Origin: Bacteroidales bacterium
GTDB lineage: Bacteria; Bacteroidota; Bacteroidia; Bacteroidales; Muribaculaceae
Assembly (NCBI GenBank): GCA_014800535.1
Contig: JAAVFW010000001.1
Location: 94,638 to 128,700 of the forward strand
Reading direction: 5' to 3'
Length of the DNA: 34,063 nt
Shown here: one piece after another, positions 1 through 9,493 of the stretch
Numbering within the stretch: the first letter of the stretch is position 1
Layout of the letters: each line of letters begins with the position of its first letter
Notes under the pieces: generated by a model
What the model was told of the DNA's origin: nothing
Databases searched by the model: none
The model's input: the letters and a program-made list of their open reading frames with translations, nothing else
Position numbers and translations under genes: made by a program

Positions 1-510
1 CTGCATTTCGTCGGCACCTTCCAGAGCTTTCAGAATCTTCATTTCGCCTTCAAACATGAAGGGAACGGTGACGATACCGATCGTCAACATTCCGCACTCT
101 TTTGCAATACGAGCCACAACCGGGGCGGCGCCTGTTCCGGTACCACCACCCATTCCGGCAGTGATGAAGACCATCTCCGTCTGGTCCTTGAAGAGATTGC
201 GTATGTCGGCTTCGCTGGCCTCGGCACACTGGCGACCTTTCTCCGGCACGTTGCCGGCGCCGCGTCCGCCTGTGATTTCAAAGCCAAGCACGAGTTTTGT
301 CGGGACAGGAGAGTCGTCAATTGCCTGCTTATCGGTGTTGCAGACAACATAGTTGATGTTGGGAATGTTTTGCTTGAACATATAGTTCACAGCATTACCT
401 CCACCTCCACCGACGCCGATCACCTTGATGATGGCATCCTGGTTTATGTCGTTAAATTCAAGGTTTTCACCTGAATTTCCATTGGGTTCATTATAGCTGA
501 ATTCGTCCAT
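1..510 (-). CDS. ftsZ: Cell division protein FtsZ (N-terminal part, cut by window edge)
   Basis: FtsZ is the tubulin-like GTPase that polymerises into the cytokinetic Z-ring at the inner face of the cytoplasmic membrane. The first 170 codons are visible, starting with ATG (MDEFSYNEPNG) at 510 and running off the window. The reading frame shows the nucleotide-binding fold: IKVIGVGGGGGNAVNYM near residue 30 and the tubulin signature GGGTGTGAAPVVARIAKE near residue 120. The N-terminal tail of about 25 residues before the GTPase core is acidic and polar. It lies 15 bases downstream of ftsA, the usual order at the end of a dcw cluster, so it is probably co-transcribed with it. The C-terminal half and the FtsA-binding tail are outside the window. 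Identification is secure. Confidence 0.97.
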   Translation of the reverse strand, partial: MDEFSYNEPNGNSGENLEFNDINQDAIIKVIGVGGGGGNAVNYMFKQNIPNINYVVCNTDKQAIDDSPVPTKLVLGFEITGGRGAGNVPEKGRQCAEASEADIRNLFKDQTEMVFITAGMGGGTGTGAAPVVARIAKECGMLTIGIVTVPFMFEGEMKILKALEGADEMQ

Positions 511-525
511 TTGCTTTATCTTGTG

Positions 526-1881
526 TTAGTAGAGGTCGGAATCTTTTTCCTGGTCTTCGGGCGATGCGAACATCGAGCCGAGGCCGTTGCTCATCTGCTG
601 TCTGATTCTGCCAAACCAACCCTGCGATTTCGTTTTACGTTGTTTTGCGGTTTTCTGGGAAGAGCCTTTCTCGTCATACATTTCGTCGGCCGGCTCACCG
701 GTCACAGGGAGTTCGGATTGCTGCGGCATCTCGAGACACGCCTCGGCATTCGGGCCGAGAGTGGCGGCAGCGTAAAGCACGCTTACGATTCCCAGCAGTT
801 CGTCGGGCATACTTGCCGATTCTGAAAAATTGATGTAAGCCGGGAGATATGCCTTTCTGACATTGAGTGAACTCTGGCGGCTCAGAAGGTCGGTCAATCC
901 ATTGAGGTTTGACGCACCTCCCATGCAGATAATGCCGGCAGGAAGGTCTTTTTCCTTTAGTTTGGCGTAGGAGATCTGCTCGACAATGTTGGCAACAATC
1001 TCTTCCGAGCGGGCCACAATCAGATTGTGTACTTCGGAGAGTTTGACGCCATTGACGTTGAGTTTGGTCTGCGTTGTGCGCGGCATGGCGTTGCCGGAGT
1101 TGATTTTGATATCTTCGGCACGCTCTTCGAGCAGATTGAGGGTTGTGAGGTCGCGGGTGATGTTTCTTCCTCCGAGCGGGAGAGTGGCGAAATAGCGGAG
1201 ATACCCCTCGCGATAGATTGTCACAGAGGTTGTTTCGGCGCCTATGTCGACGAGCATACAGCCCAGACGTTTCTCTTCTTCGCTGAGCAGGAGATGTCCG
1301 GCAGCGAGAGCGGTTACGATATAGCCATGATCCTTGAGTTTAAGCTTCTCCGGCACAGTGCGTTGAATATTGCGTTTAAGTTCCGGACGGCATACGATGA
1401 GATCATAATCCGCGCTTATGCGGTTGCCGATTACACCTCTCGGATTTTTGGTGACATTTTTTCCGACGGTGTAAATGCGCGGCACGGCGTCGACCGTCAC
1501 AAGCGAATTGTCGATTGCCGTGTTGAGGGCAATCTCCTTAAGGCGGTCGATGATTTCGGTTGTAATTTCCGTATCGTCGGGGAGATTAAGCGACACAGAT
1601 GTGTTGAGACTTCTGAGCGACCTTCCGTTCAGACCAATATAAACGCCTGTAATTTTACGGGGTTGCAGGTGGTGTCTTCGTTCCAGACGGTCGATTATAC
1701 GTGCAACTCTCAGAGAAGTTTCCTCAGGGTTCTGGATGTGTCCGTAGCGCACACTTTCGGCATTCTTCTCCTGCTCGGCAGCCACCACTTCGAGGTGACC
1801 TCCCTCGCGGAGTTCGCCAATGACGACAGCGACCTTCGCGCTGCTGATTTCCAATGCGGCTATATAGTTTTTATCGCTCAT
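526..1881 (-). CDS. ftsA: Cell division protein FtsA
   Basis: FtsA is an actin-like ATPase that tethers FtsZ filaments to the membrane and recruits later divisome proteins. The 451-residue product has the actin-fold start (YIAALEISSAKVAVVIGEL), the SHS2/1C region after residue 85, and the second phosphate-binding strand (GCMLVDIGAETTSVTIYREG). The C-terminus carries a predicted amphipathic helix (GWFGRIRQQMSNGLGSMF), the usual membrane-targeting element. A polar linker rich in Glu, Lys and Ser (about residues 385-415) separates it from the core. The ATG overlaps the ftsQ stop codon by four bases (ATGA), which suggests translational coupling. A long open frame on the opposite strand (1027-1920) is a shadow. 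Confidence 0.97.
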   Translation of the reverse strand: MSDKNYIAALEISSAKVAVVIGELREGGHLEVVAAEQEKNAESVRYGHIQNPEETSLRVARIIDRLERRHHLQPRKITGVYIGLNGRSLRSLNTSVSLNLPDDTEITTEIIDRLKEIALNTAIDNSLVTVDAVPRIYTVGKNVTKNPRGVIGNRISADYDLIVCRPELKRNIQRTVPEKLKLKDHGYIVTALAAGHLLLSEEEKRLGCMLVDIGAETTSVTIYREGYLRYFATLPLGGRNITRDLTTLNLLEERAEDIKINSGNAMPRTTQTKLNVNGVKLSEVHNLIVARSEEIVANIVEQISYAKLKEKDLPAGIICMGGASNLNGLTDLLSRQSSLNVRKAYLPAYINFSESASMPDELLGIVSVLYAAATLGPNAEACLEMPQQSELPVTGEPADEMYDEKGSSQKTAKQRKTKSQGWFGRIRQQMSNGLGSMFASPEDQEKDSDLY

Positions 1882-2741
1882 TCTTCAGTAGTAGATGTTT
1901 TTTCCTGCGCCTCTTTTTGAGGAGCAGCGGGTTTTGCTTCGGGCAGGGTTGCTTCTTCCAGGTCTATTTCCTGTTCGACAATGTCACCATGGTCAATCAC
2001 AGGTTTATTTCGGCGAGTGGCTACAATCTGCCCTTTAAATTTAACAGAGATTGTGTCATATTCGTTCCAGCCTTTTCGCGGCATAATGGAGCGGTAGGCA
2101 GTTAGAATGGCACGTTTCTTTGCGTCGAGACGGGATGTGTCGCCGAAATTGATGAGGTGTCCGCGGATGCGTGGCACGAGCAAGATATTATCGGCATCCT
2201 GCACTTTGATTCCGGCAATAAGGCTGTTCAGTTCGTTGTCGTCGTGTATATACTTTGCGAGAGGGATGACGGAGCGGGCCGGGAATTTGTCGGTGAAGTG
2301 ACCTTGCACGATTGGCACATCGACGAAAAACTCGGCATTAGAGGTGATTCTCTTGCCGTCTTTATTGACATAATAACTCTTGCCGTTGGTGTCGAACACT
2401 CTGATTTCCGGAATCATGGGTGTGACCACGATTTGCAGGCGCGAATCAGCGGCAATGGCACAGTCAACCTTCTCGAAAGCATTAAGCGATGACAGGAACC
2501 GTTCGATTTTATGAGTGTTAATGGAGCTGAGCGGCGCGCCTGCAATCTTTCCGGGATAATGTTCAAGTTCCGACATTATTCCCTGGCGCGTGGTGGTGTC
2601 GGCAGGATGTGACGTAGTCAGCAACACATCGATACCCTTGCAGATGTGCTGCCTTCCCTCCTGTCTTGCCCATACTGTCATTCCGGCCACATACGCCATG
2701 AGCAGTATCAGCAAAACCCATTTAAACACTGTCTTAGCCAT
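1878..2741 (-). CDS. ftsQ: Cell division protein FtsQ/DivIB
   Basis: FtsQ is a bitopic membrane protein that links cytoplasmic and periplasmic divisome parts and binds FtsL. I chose the ATG at 2741 (MAKTVFKWVLLILLMAY), which puts the single membrane segment at residues 5-22. An upstream in-frame start would add 23 residues and overlap the end of murC. The remainder (287 aa in total) is periplasmic, with a divergent POTRA/FtsQ-type domain (CKGIDVLLT at about residues 34-42; PEIRVFDTNGKSYYVNKDG near residue 115) and a low-complexity tail rich in Glu, Ala and Pro. The sequence is far from enterobacterial FtsQ, and the assignment rests on topology, length and its place between murC and ftsA. It begins 7 bases after murC. 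Confidence 0.9.
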   Translation of the reverse strand: MAKTVFKWVLLILLMAYVAGMTVWARQEGRQHICKGIDVLLTTSHPADTTTRQGIMSELEHYPGKIAGAPLSSINTHKIERFLSSLNAFEKVDCAIAADSRLQIVVTPMIPEIRVFDTNGKSYYVNKDGKRITSNAEFFVDVPIVQGHFTDKFPARSVIPLAKYIHDDNELNSLIAGIKVQDADNILLVPRIRGHLINFGDTSRLDAKKRAILTAYRSIMPRKGWNEYDTISVKFKGQIVATRRNKPVIDHGDIVEQEIDLEEATLPEAKPAAPQKEAQEKTSTTEE

Positions 2742-2748
2742 CTTCAGT

Positions 2749-4134
2749 TCAGTGTGTCGTTCGCAAAATCTCTTCGATTTCAGGCACCAGGACATTAATG
2801 TCGGCGGCACCCAAAGTCATCAACACGTCAAAGTTACTATTTTTTATAAGATTAAGCAAATTTTTTCTCTCGCAATATATTTTTTCGCCACTTTTTACCG
2901 AGTTGAGGATAAGCATTGAGTCGACACCCTCTATCGGAAGTTCTCTTGCCGGATATATTTCAGGCATTATCACACGGTCGGCGGCTGAGAGAGCTTCGGC
3001 AAATTCAGGAGCGAAATCGCGTGTGCGGGTGTAGAGATGAGGCTGGAAGATGACTGACAGATGGCGGTCGGGATATAAACGTCTGACACTCTCGATCGAT
3101 GCCTTTACTTCGTTGGGCGAATGAGCATAATCGTCAATCAGGACGTGTCCGTCGGGGTTGGTTAATCCGTTGAGATAAATCTGGAAACGGCGTTCGGCGC
3201 CGAGAAAGGATTCAAGTCCGGAACGTATCTCATCAGGTGTGGCACCCGCTTTGTAGGCGGCAGCGGCGGCGGCCACTCCGTTGTCGATGTTTATTTCAAT
3301 GGGGAGTACGGGGGAGATGTCTCTTATTTCGATTCCGTCGGGGCCGACAATGTCGTAGGTCACTTTTCCGGTTGAATATCTCACATTTTCAGTGTGCCAG
3401 TCGCCATCGGCTCCGCCACTATATGTTGTCATGCCGACACCGGAGGCAAGGCGCGGATGCAATTTCAGTCCGGTGTGGACAATTAGTTCACCGCCGGGGC
3501 GTATCAGTGAAGTGAAATGAGCAAACCCTTCGAGATACCCTTCTTCGTCGCCGTAGATGTCAAGGTGGTCGGGGTCAACGCTGGTGACAACAGCAACAAA
3601 AGGGGAGAGGTGATGAAAACTGCGGTCATATTCGTCGGCTTCAATCACAGAGTAAGGTGATTGCTGAGAAAGCATCAGGTTGCTGTTGGTGTTTCGGAGA
3701 ATACCACCGAGAAAGGCATTGCAGCCCTGAGGAGTCTTGCTGAGGATATGGGCAATCATCGACGAGGTTGTGGTCTTGCCATGTGACCCGGCCACACAAA
3801 TCGCTTTTGACTGACGGGTGATTTTACCCAGCAATGCAGCGCGTTTGATAATTTCAAACCCGCCGCGGCGGAAATACGATAGAATCCTGTTCTCTTCGCT
3901 CACAGCGGGAGTGTAGACAACGAGGGTCTTTTCCGGGTCGCGGAAAGACTCCGGAATCAGATTCTCATCGTCGTCAAAAACTAAAGACGCACCTTCCTCA
4001 ATCAGCTTGTCGGTCAATGCGGTAGCGGTTCTGTCATATCCGGCAATCTCAGCTCCGTTCCGGAGGAAATATCTCACAAGATTAGCCATTCCAATCCCAC
4101 CTGCACCGACAAAATATAACCTGTTTTTTTCCAT
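2749..4134 (-). CDS. murC: UDP-N-acetylmuramate--L-alanine ligase MurC
   Basis: MurC adds L-Ala to UDP-MurNAc using ATP, the first peptide-stem step of peptidoglycan synthesis, in the cytoplasm. The 461-residue product starts MEKNRLYFVGAGGIGM, with the Rossmann-like UDP-binding glycine motif. The Mur-ligase ATP loop VAGSHGKTTTSSM lies near residue 110, followed by IEADEYDRSFHHLSP and VTSVDPDHLDIYG, and by DDYAHSPNEVKA in the C-terminal half. All match MurC rather than MurD or MurE. The frame stays open upstream to a TTG at 4185 that would overlap murG, but the ATG at 4134 gives the normal N-terminus. It sits 34 bases after murG and 7 bases before ftsQ, inside the cluster transcript. Confidence 0.96.
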   Translation of the reverse strand: MEKNRLYFVGAGGIGMANLVRYFLRNGAEIAGYDRTATALTDKLIEEGASLVFDDDENLIPESFRDPEKTLVVYTPAVSEENRILSYFRRGGFEIIKRAALLGKITRQSKAICVAGSHGKTTTSSMIAHILSKTPQGCNAFLGGILRNTNSNLMLSQQSPYSVIEADEYDRSFHHLSPFVAVVTSVDPDHLDIYGDEEGYLEGFAHFTSLIRPGGELIVHTGLKLHPRLASGVGMTTYSGGADGDWHTENVRYSTGKVTYDIVGPDGIEIRDISPVLPIEINIDNGVAAAAAAYKAGATPDEIRSGLESFLGAERRFQIYLNGLTNPDGHVLIDDYAHSPNEVKASIESVRRLYPDRHLSVIFQPHLYTRTRDFAPEFAEALSAADRVIMPEIYPARELPIEGVDSMLILNSVKSGEKIYCERKNLLNLIKNSNFDVLMTLGAADINVLVPEIEEILRTTH

Positions 4135-4168
4135 AAATCTTCCGGACTTGGGTTTAAAGGATTTTTTC

Positions 4169-5272
4169 TTACTTCTTTCTTTCAAGCAGTTTCACAACTT
4201 CATCGGCAATCAGTTCGTCACTATCCTTCATGGCGAGTTTCAGGATATTCGCACTCATTTCGTCGAGGGCATTTTTATCTTTGATAAGATTGATTGCAGT
4301 GTCGACAAGGCTCTCACGTGCGTCGGCATCTTTGACCAGCACAGCGGCTCCGCGAGTAGAGAGGGCAAGAGCGTTCTGAGTCTGATGGTCTTCAGCCACA
4401 TTCGGGCTTGGCACGAGGATAACCGGTTTAGCAAGCAATTCCAGCTCGCTTATAGAGCCGGCGCCGGCTCTTGACACGACGAGGTCGGCGGCGGTGTAGG
4501 CAGCCGCCATATCCGATATGAATGGTGTGACCACAACTCCCCGCAACCCTTTGGCTGCGGCTTGTGAGCGAGCGACGAAGCTGCGTCCGGTCTGCCAGAT
4601 AACCTGAATCCCTTCGTCGGCAAACCGTTTGAGACCTTTCTCCATGCTTTCGTTGAGGGTGAGGGCGCCGAGACTTCCGCCGACAACGAGGAGTGTGGGA
4701 AGTGTCGGATTAAGTCCGAAACTCTCGCGTGCCGACACTTTATCGTAGTTGCCTGAAAGGAGCGACATGCGCACCGGATTTCCCGTCTTAACAATCTTAT
4801 CGGCAGGGAAGAAGCGTTCCATTTTGTCGTAGGCCACACAAATTTTGTCTGCCTTGCGTGCAAGCATCTTGTTGGTCACTCCGGCGTAGGAGTTCTGTTC
4901 CTGCAGCAAAGTCGGCACTCCCATGCTCTGAGCCACTTTGAGTGTCGGTCCGGAAGCATATCCTCCGACACCAATCGCTATGTCGGGTTTGAACTCCCTC
5001 ACAATGCTCTTCGCTTTGCGGATGCTTTTGGCAAGCTTGGCGATGACAGCGAAATTCTTGAATATATTCCTGCGGTTGAATCCGGCAACCGGGAGTCCGA
5101 CGATATCGTAGCCGGCAGCAGGGACACGTTCCATCTCCATTCTGTCTTCGGCTCCGACAAAAAGAATTTCGCAATCCATGCGCCGTTTGAGTGCGTTGGC
5201 AATGGAGACGGCAGGGAAGATGTGACCTCCGGTGCCTCCTCCGCTAATCAGGATATGATATTTGTTTTTCAT
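4169..5272 (-). CDS. murG: UDP-GlcNAc:lipid I GlcNAc transferase MurG
   Basis: MurG is a peripheral membrane GT28 glycosyltransferase that converts lipid I to lipid II at the inner leaflet. The 367-residue product has the family start ISGGGTGGHIFPAVSIANAL, the GVGGYASGPTLKVAQ segment of the acceptor domain, the domain linker NPVR, the donor-site start VVGGSLGALTLNESM and the UDP-GlcNAc signature SRAGAGSISELELLAKPVILVP. Length is typical. It starts 13 bases after ftsW, consistent with the flippase/SEDS-MurG neighbourhood of dcw clusters. Nothing unusual is seen. Confidence 0.97.
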   Translation of the reverse strand: MKNKYHILISGGGTGGHIFPAVSIANALKRRMDCEILFVGAEDRMEMERVPAAGYDIVGLPVAGFNRRNIFKNFAVIAKLAKSIRKAKSIVREFKPDIAIGVGGYASGPTLKVAQSMGVPTLLQEQNSYAGVTNKMLARKADKICVAYDKMERFFPADKIVKTGNPVRMSLLSGNYDKVSARESFGLNPTLPTLLVVGGSLGALTLNESMEKGLKRFADEGIQVIWQTGRSFVARSQAAAKGLRGVVVTPFISDMAAAYTAADLVVSRAGAGSISELELLAKPVILVPSPNVAEDHQTQNALALSTRGAAVLVKDADARESLVDTAINLIKDKNALDEMSANILKLAMKDSDELIADEVVKLLERKK

Positions 5273-5285
5273 GTTACATTGGGTT

Positions 5286-6740
5286 TCAGGTTGTTGTATA
5301 GTTCTGGGCCTGCATGTCGTCGGGGAGAATATTAGCCTCGGCTTTCATCTCTTTCTTATTGTCGGAGGTCACGGCATGCCGACTCACTGAAAGCATGATT
5401 CCGATTGCCGTCGACATGACGAGAATCGAGGTGCCACCTTTCGATATGAAGGGCAACGGCTGTCCGGACACGGGCACGATGCCGACCACAATCGACATGT
5501 GAATGAGAGCCTGGAAGACAATCAGCACCGCACACCCCATAATCAGGAAAGCCGGCAGAGCCCGCTTGCATTTAAACGCTATTCGTCCGGCTCGCATCAG
5601 CAGCAGAAGATAGAGGAAGAGAAGCACCGCTCCTCCAATCAGTCCTCCCTCTTCGACAACTATCGAATAGATGTAATCGGAGAAGGCAAGGGGAAGACGG
5701 GCAGATTCGCGTGAGTTGCCGATTCCGACGCCGAACATTCCTCCGTTTGCCTGCGCGAATTTCGCCATGATGACCTGTCGGTTCTCATCGGTCAGAGGGT
5801 CGTCGGGATGCACGCCGGCTACGAAGTCTTTAAATCGTGATTTGTGAGTTCCCTCGCGCGAGCCTGACATCTTGGGGTTGCTTACCTGTGCCACTTGCTC
5901 CGTGCGCTCCACTTCGTCAAATTCCCCTGAGTCGTGGTTGGCATATTTCGCCATGAACAAGACGCCTGCCACAATGCCGTAGACTCCGATGACATAGAAG
6001 AATTTTCTCCATTGGATCCCTCCGATAAGAAACATTGAAAGGCTGACTGCCATCAGCACGACGGTGTTTGTCAGACCATTCTTCCACAACACGCCGCTGA
6101 AGAGGATGACGATTGTCGCCACCTTTATGACCCCCATATTGCTCACACCTCTATGTTGCTGATTGCGTGCGAGAATCGTTGCGAGCCACAAGACGACGGT
6201 CAGTTTGACAATCTCCGGAGGCTGAATGGTGAACCCTGCCACATGGATTGCTCGTTGCGCACCGTTTATGACTATTCCGAAGAAAGATGAATAGACAAGG
6301 AGTATGAACGAGCCAATGGCGAGTATGCCCGAAAGACGGCTGAGATAGACATAATGCCAATTCTGAAGCCAGCAGACAATCAGGAGTCCTAATCCGAGGA
6401 AAATTCCATGGCGAATCAGGGGTTCATAGATATTGCGTGCAGTGACTTCCGAACTGGAGGCACTGTAAAGTTCAATCACCGAAATAATGAGCAGCAGGAT
6501 ATATATGCCCCAGATGAAGCGGTCATAGCGGGGAGCCGCAACATCGGTGACGGAACTCTTGGCTTTCGTTTTCTTTTTCGCATTATCCCCTCCGGCAACA
6601 TCGGCAGGGGAGAGCGCGGGGGCTCCTGCGTCGTCGATGGAGTAGCTGTCGACGGGTTGTCCGTCGACTGTTTCATTTATGGTTATTCTCTGAGGGCGAG
6701 CCGCAGTGATCATTCCCTCTTCAAAATTATATTCTGACAT
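5286..6740 (-). CDS. ftsW: SEDS peptidoglycan glycosyltransferase FtsW
   Basis: FtsW is the division-specific SEDS polymerase that elongates glycan chains from lipid II together with its partner PBP (the ftsI product here). The 484-residue protein has about ten hydrophobic segments from residue 76 onward. It carries family motifs such as QPPEIVKLTVVLWLA, a large extracytoplasmic loop (about residues 275-345) ending AQANGGMFGVGIGNS, the DYIYSIVVEEGGLIGG motif and the C-terminal GIVPVSGQPLPFISKGGTS. The N-terminus carries an extra cytoplasmic tail of about 70 polar residues, with a basic KKKTKAK stretch, before the first membrane segment. Such a long tail is not usual in model FtsW proteins. 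It lies 101 bases after murD, the largest gap in the cluster. Confidence 0.95.
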   Translation of the reverse strand: MSEYNFEEGMITAARPQRITINETVDGQPVDSYSIDDAGAPALSPADVAGGDNAKKKTKAKSSVTDVAAPRYDRFIWGIYILLLIISVIELYSASSSEVTARNIYEPLIRHGIFLGLGLLIVCWLQNWHYVYLSRLSGILAIGSFILLVYSSFFGIVINGAQRAIHVAGFTIQPPEIVKLTVVLWLATILARNQQHRGVSNMGVIKVATIVILFSGVLWKNGLTNTVVLMAVSLSMFLIGGIQWRKFFYVIGVYGIVAGVLFMAKYANHDSGEFDEVERTEQVAQVSNPKMSGSREGTHKSRFKDFVAGVHPDDPLTDENRQVIMAKFAQANGGMFGVGIGNSRESARLPLAFSDYIYSIVVEEGGLIGGAVLLFLYLLLLMRAGRIAFKCKRALPAFLIMGCAVLIVFQALIHMSIVVGIVPVSGQPLPFISKGGTSILVMSTAIGIMLSVSRHAVTSDNKKEMKAEANILPDDMQAQNYTTT

Positions 6741-6841
6741 TCGCTTGTTTAAGATATTAGAGTTAGAGAGTTTATTCCGATATCAGATTTCAGGTGTGTA
6801 TGAGTTGTTGTTATCACACAAACCCCTTAAGATGCAACATA

Positions 6842-8203
6842 TCACAACCTTCCGACGGCATCCTTGAATTGTCGGCCGCGGTCTTCATAGCTGCTGAAAA
6901 GGTCGAAACTTGCGCAACAGGGTGAAAGAAGCACCGTATCGCCCTCCTCGGCCATTTCAACCGATGCCTTGACAGCATCTTCGAGGGAATGAGTGTCGGC
7001 AATGCGAGCCACTTTCCCGCTGAAGAATTCAAGCAGTTTCCGGTTGTCGACACCCATGCAGACAATACCTTTCACTTTTTTGCTTACGAACTCCTCAATT
7101 TCCGTGTAATCATTCCCTTTATCCTTTCCTCCGAGAATGAGGATTGTGGGTCGATCCATGCTTTCGAGTGCGTAATAGGTTGAATTGACGTTGGTTGCCT
7201 TCGAGTCGTTGATGAATCTGATTCCGTTCCAATCGCGCACATGCTCCAGACGATGTTCAACAGATTTGAACGTTGCCAGCGAGTGGCGTATTGATTCCGG
7301 TGAGATTCCTGCCACAGTAGCCGCCAGTCCTGCCGCCATTGTGTTGTAGAGGTTATGAAGACCACGAATCGAGATGTCAGCTCGCTTCACTTCCCAGTTA
7401 TTCCCAGCTGTTGTGAAGATGACAGTTTCGTTATGAAGGTGGGCTGCCATATTCTCATTATCTGTCGCGGAGAAGGGGAGAAGTCTTGCATCTGTGGGAT
7501 TCTCCTTAAGCAGAGAGGTAATCAGCTCATCGTCGTTCCAATAGATGCACACATCGTCGGGGCGCTGATTGCGTGTTATGCGCATTTTGGCACGCGCATA
7601 ATTCTCCATCTTATAGTCGTAGCGGTCAAGGTGGTCAGGAGTTATGTTGAGGATAATCGCGATGTCGGCACGAAAATCATACATGTTATCAAGCTGAAAA
7701 CTTGACAGTTCGATAACATAGACCGGATGAGGATGGCGTGCCACCTGCAGCGCGAGACTGTTGCCTACATTTCCGGCAAGACCGGCATCAATGCCTGCCT
7801 CCCGGAAAATATGGTAGGTGAGCATCGTGGTTGTGGTCTTTCCGTTTGAGCCTGTGATGCACACCATTTTTGCGTCGGTAAACCGCCCGGCAAATTCTAT
7901 TTCAGAAATCACCTCAATCCCTTTTTCGATTGCTTTCACAATCATGGGAGCAGTCAGCGGAATACCGGGACTCTTGACAATTGTGTCGGCGTTAAGGATG
8001 AGTTCTTCCGAGTGTCGACCGTCTTCAAAAGGTATATTTTCCTCTTCAAGCACTTTCCGATATTTGTCGGCAATGTGGCCCATATCGCTGACAAAGACAT
8101 CGAAGCCTTTATCTTTTCCAAGTATGGCGGCTCCAACTCCTGATTCGCCGGCACCAAGCACTACAAGACGGCGGGCAGGGGAGAGGTTATTGTTATCATT
8201 CAT
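6842..8203 (-). CDS. murD: UDP-N-acetylmuramoyl-L-alanine--D-glutamate ligase MurD
   Basis: MurD adds D-Glu to UDP-MurNAc-L-Ala in the cytoplasm. The 453-residue product begins with an N-terminal UDP-binding motif (VVLGAGESGVGAAIL). It continues with the ATP loop ITGSNGKTTTTML near residue 118, ELSSFQLDNM, NITPDHLDRYD and the C-terminal domain with FINDSKATNVNSTYYAL and LILGGKDKGNDY. It ends with the SPCCASFDLFSSYEDRG motif typical of MurD. All catalytic landmarks of the family are present. It begins 5 bases after mraY, so the two are probably translated from one message. Confidence 0.97.
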   Translation of the reverse strand: MNDNNNLSPARRLVVLGAGESGVGAAILGKDKGFDVFVSDMGHIADKYRKVLEEENIPFEDGRHSEELILNADTIVKSPGIPLTAPMIVKAIEKGIEVISEIEFAGRFTDAKMVCITGSNGKTTTTMLTYHIFREAGIDAGLAGNVGNSLALQVARHPHPVYVIELSSFQLDNMYDFRADIAIILNITPDHLDRYDYKMENYARAKMRITRNQRPDDVCIYWNDDELITSLLKENPTDARLLPFSATDNENMAAHLHNETVIFTTAGNNWEVKRADISIRGLHNLYNTMAAGLAATVAGISPESIRHSLATFKSVEHRLEHVRDWNGIRFINDSKATNVNSTYYALESMDRPTILILGGKDKGNDYTEIEEFVSKKVKGIVCMGVDNRKLLEFFSGKVARIADTHSLEDAVKASVEMAEEGDTVLLSPCCASFDLFSSYEDRGRQFKDAVGRL

Positions 8204-8208
8204 CTTTT

Positions 8209-9477
8209 TTAACGAAGTTTGAGGGTTACAAATGTGAGAGCGGCAAGCAGGATTCCGACAATCCAGAATCTTACGACAATCTTTGATTCAGGCACCGGGC
8301 GTTTCGGGAAGTTGATAAGACACTTTATCGAAGCGTCGCCGGCTTTCTGATAATGATGGTGGAGAGGAGTCATCTTGAAAATGCGCTCGCCAACTCCGGT
8401 TTTTCTCTTTGTATATTTGAAATATCCCACCTGAAGGATTACAGAGAGGTCTTCAATAAAGAAAATCAGACATAACAAGGGAATCAGCAGCTCTTTACGG
8501 ATCAGGATTGCAAAGACAGCGAGGATTCCTCCGAGTGTCAGACTGCCGGTGTCGCCCATGAAGACTTGTGCCGGGAAGGCATTATACCAGAGGAATCCGA
8601 CAAGGGCTCCGATAAAGGCAGCAGCGTAGACCACCATCTCCTCCGAGCCGGGAATATACATGATGTTCAGATAGCCGGCATAGATTATGTTGCCTCCAAG
8701 GTATGCCATGATTGCCAGTGCCACGCCGATAATCGCCGAGGTGCCGGCGCAAAGTCCGTCAAGACCATCGGTCAGATTGGCTCCGTTGCTGACGGCTGTC
8801 ACAACGAAAATGACCACTACCACAAACACCAGCCATCCCAGTGTGTCGGCAGCCTTCTTGTCTTTCACCCATGAGGTGAGCCACTGATAATTGAAGTTAT
8901 GATTCTTGACAAAGGGGATTGTTGTCTGGGGTGTCTTTTCAACTTCAAGAGAATGAACAACTTCCGTTGTGTGAGTCTGACGATTTTCTATTTCCATGTT
9001 CTGGCTCATCACAATGTCGGGCGAGAGCCACATGGTGATTCCGACCAGAAGACCGAGTCCCACCTGACCTGTCACCTTATATTTCCCTTTCAGACCGTCT
9101 TTATTGTGGAACTTTATTTTACGATAGTCGTCGAGAAAACCGATACAACCCATCCAGAGAGTTGCCACAATCATCAGAATCAGATAGATATTGGTCAGAT
9201 TGCCTACCAGCAGACAGGGCACGATTATGGAGAGGATAATAATCACACCACCCATTGTGGGGGTGCCCGTCTTGCTCATCTGACCTTCGAGTCCGAGATC
9301 GCGAATCACTTCACCGACCTGCATCTTCTGTAATCTTCTGATAATCGCCTGACCACAGAAAAGGGCAAGCAGAAGGGCAAGCGTAAAGGTAAGTCCGGCG
9401 CGGAAACTGACGAAATCCATCAGGTAGCGTCCGGGAAGATTTGTATCTTCAAGAAGCTGAAATAGTGAGTATAGCAT
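8209..9477 (-). CDS. mraY: Phospho-N-acetylmuramoyl-pentapeptide transferase MraY
   Basis: MraY is a polytopic enzyme that transfers phospho-MurNAc-pentapeptide to undecaprenyl phosphate, making lipid I. The 422-residue protein has the PNPT signatures TPTMGGVIIILS, GFLDDYRKIKFHNKDGLKG, the catalytic NLTDGLDGLCAG and FMGDTGSLTLGG, and ends with MTPLHHHYQKAG followed by a final membrane segment. It is about 60 residues longer than the E. coli enzyme. The excess is a hydrophilic insertion at about residues 155-215, between two membrane segments, a form I associate with Bacteroidota MraY. It starts 16 bases after murE. Confidence 0.97.
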   Translation of the reverse strand: MLYSLFQLLEDTNLPGRYLMDFVSFRAGLTFTLALLLALFCGQAIIRRLQKMQVGEVIRDLGLEGQMSKTGTPTMGGVIIILSIIVPCLLVGNLTNIYLILMIVATLWMGCIGFLDDYRKIKFHNKDGLKGKYKVTGQVGLGLLVGITMWLSPDIVMSQNMEIENRQTHTTEVVHSLEVEKTPQTTIPFVKNHNFNYQWLTSWVKDKKAADTLGWLVFVVVVIFVVTAVSNGANLTDGLDGLCAGTSAIIGVALAIMAYLGGNIIYAGYLNIMYIPGSEEMVVYAAAFIGALVGFLWYNAFPAQVFMGDTGSLTLGGILAVFAILIRKELLIPLLCLIFFIEDLSVILQVGYFKYTKRKTGVGERIFKMTPLHHHYQKAGDASIKCLINFPKRPVPESKIVVRFWIVGILLAALTFVTLKLR

Positions 9478-9493
9478 TTTTCACGAAAATGGA

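Noticed and set aside
1027..1920. 297-codon open frame on the plus strand opposite ftsA
   Set aside because: It is exactly antisense to a certain gene, has no recognisable domain and looks like a codon-bias shadow.
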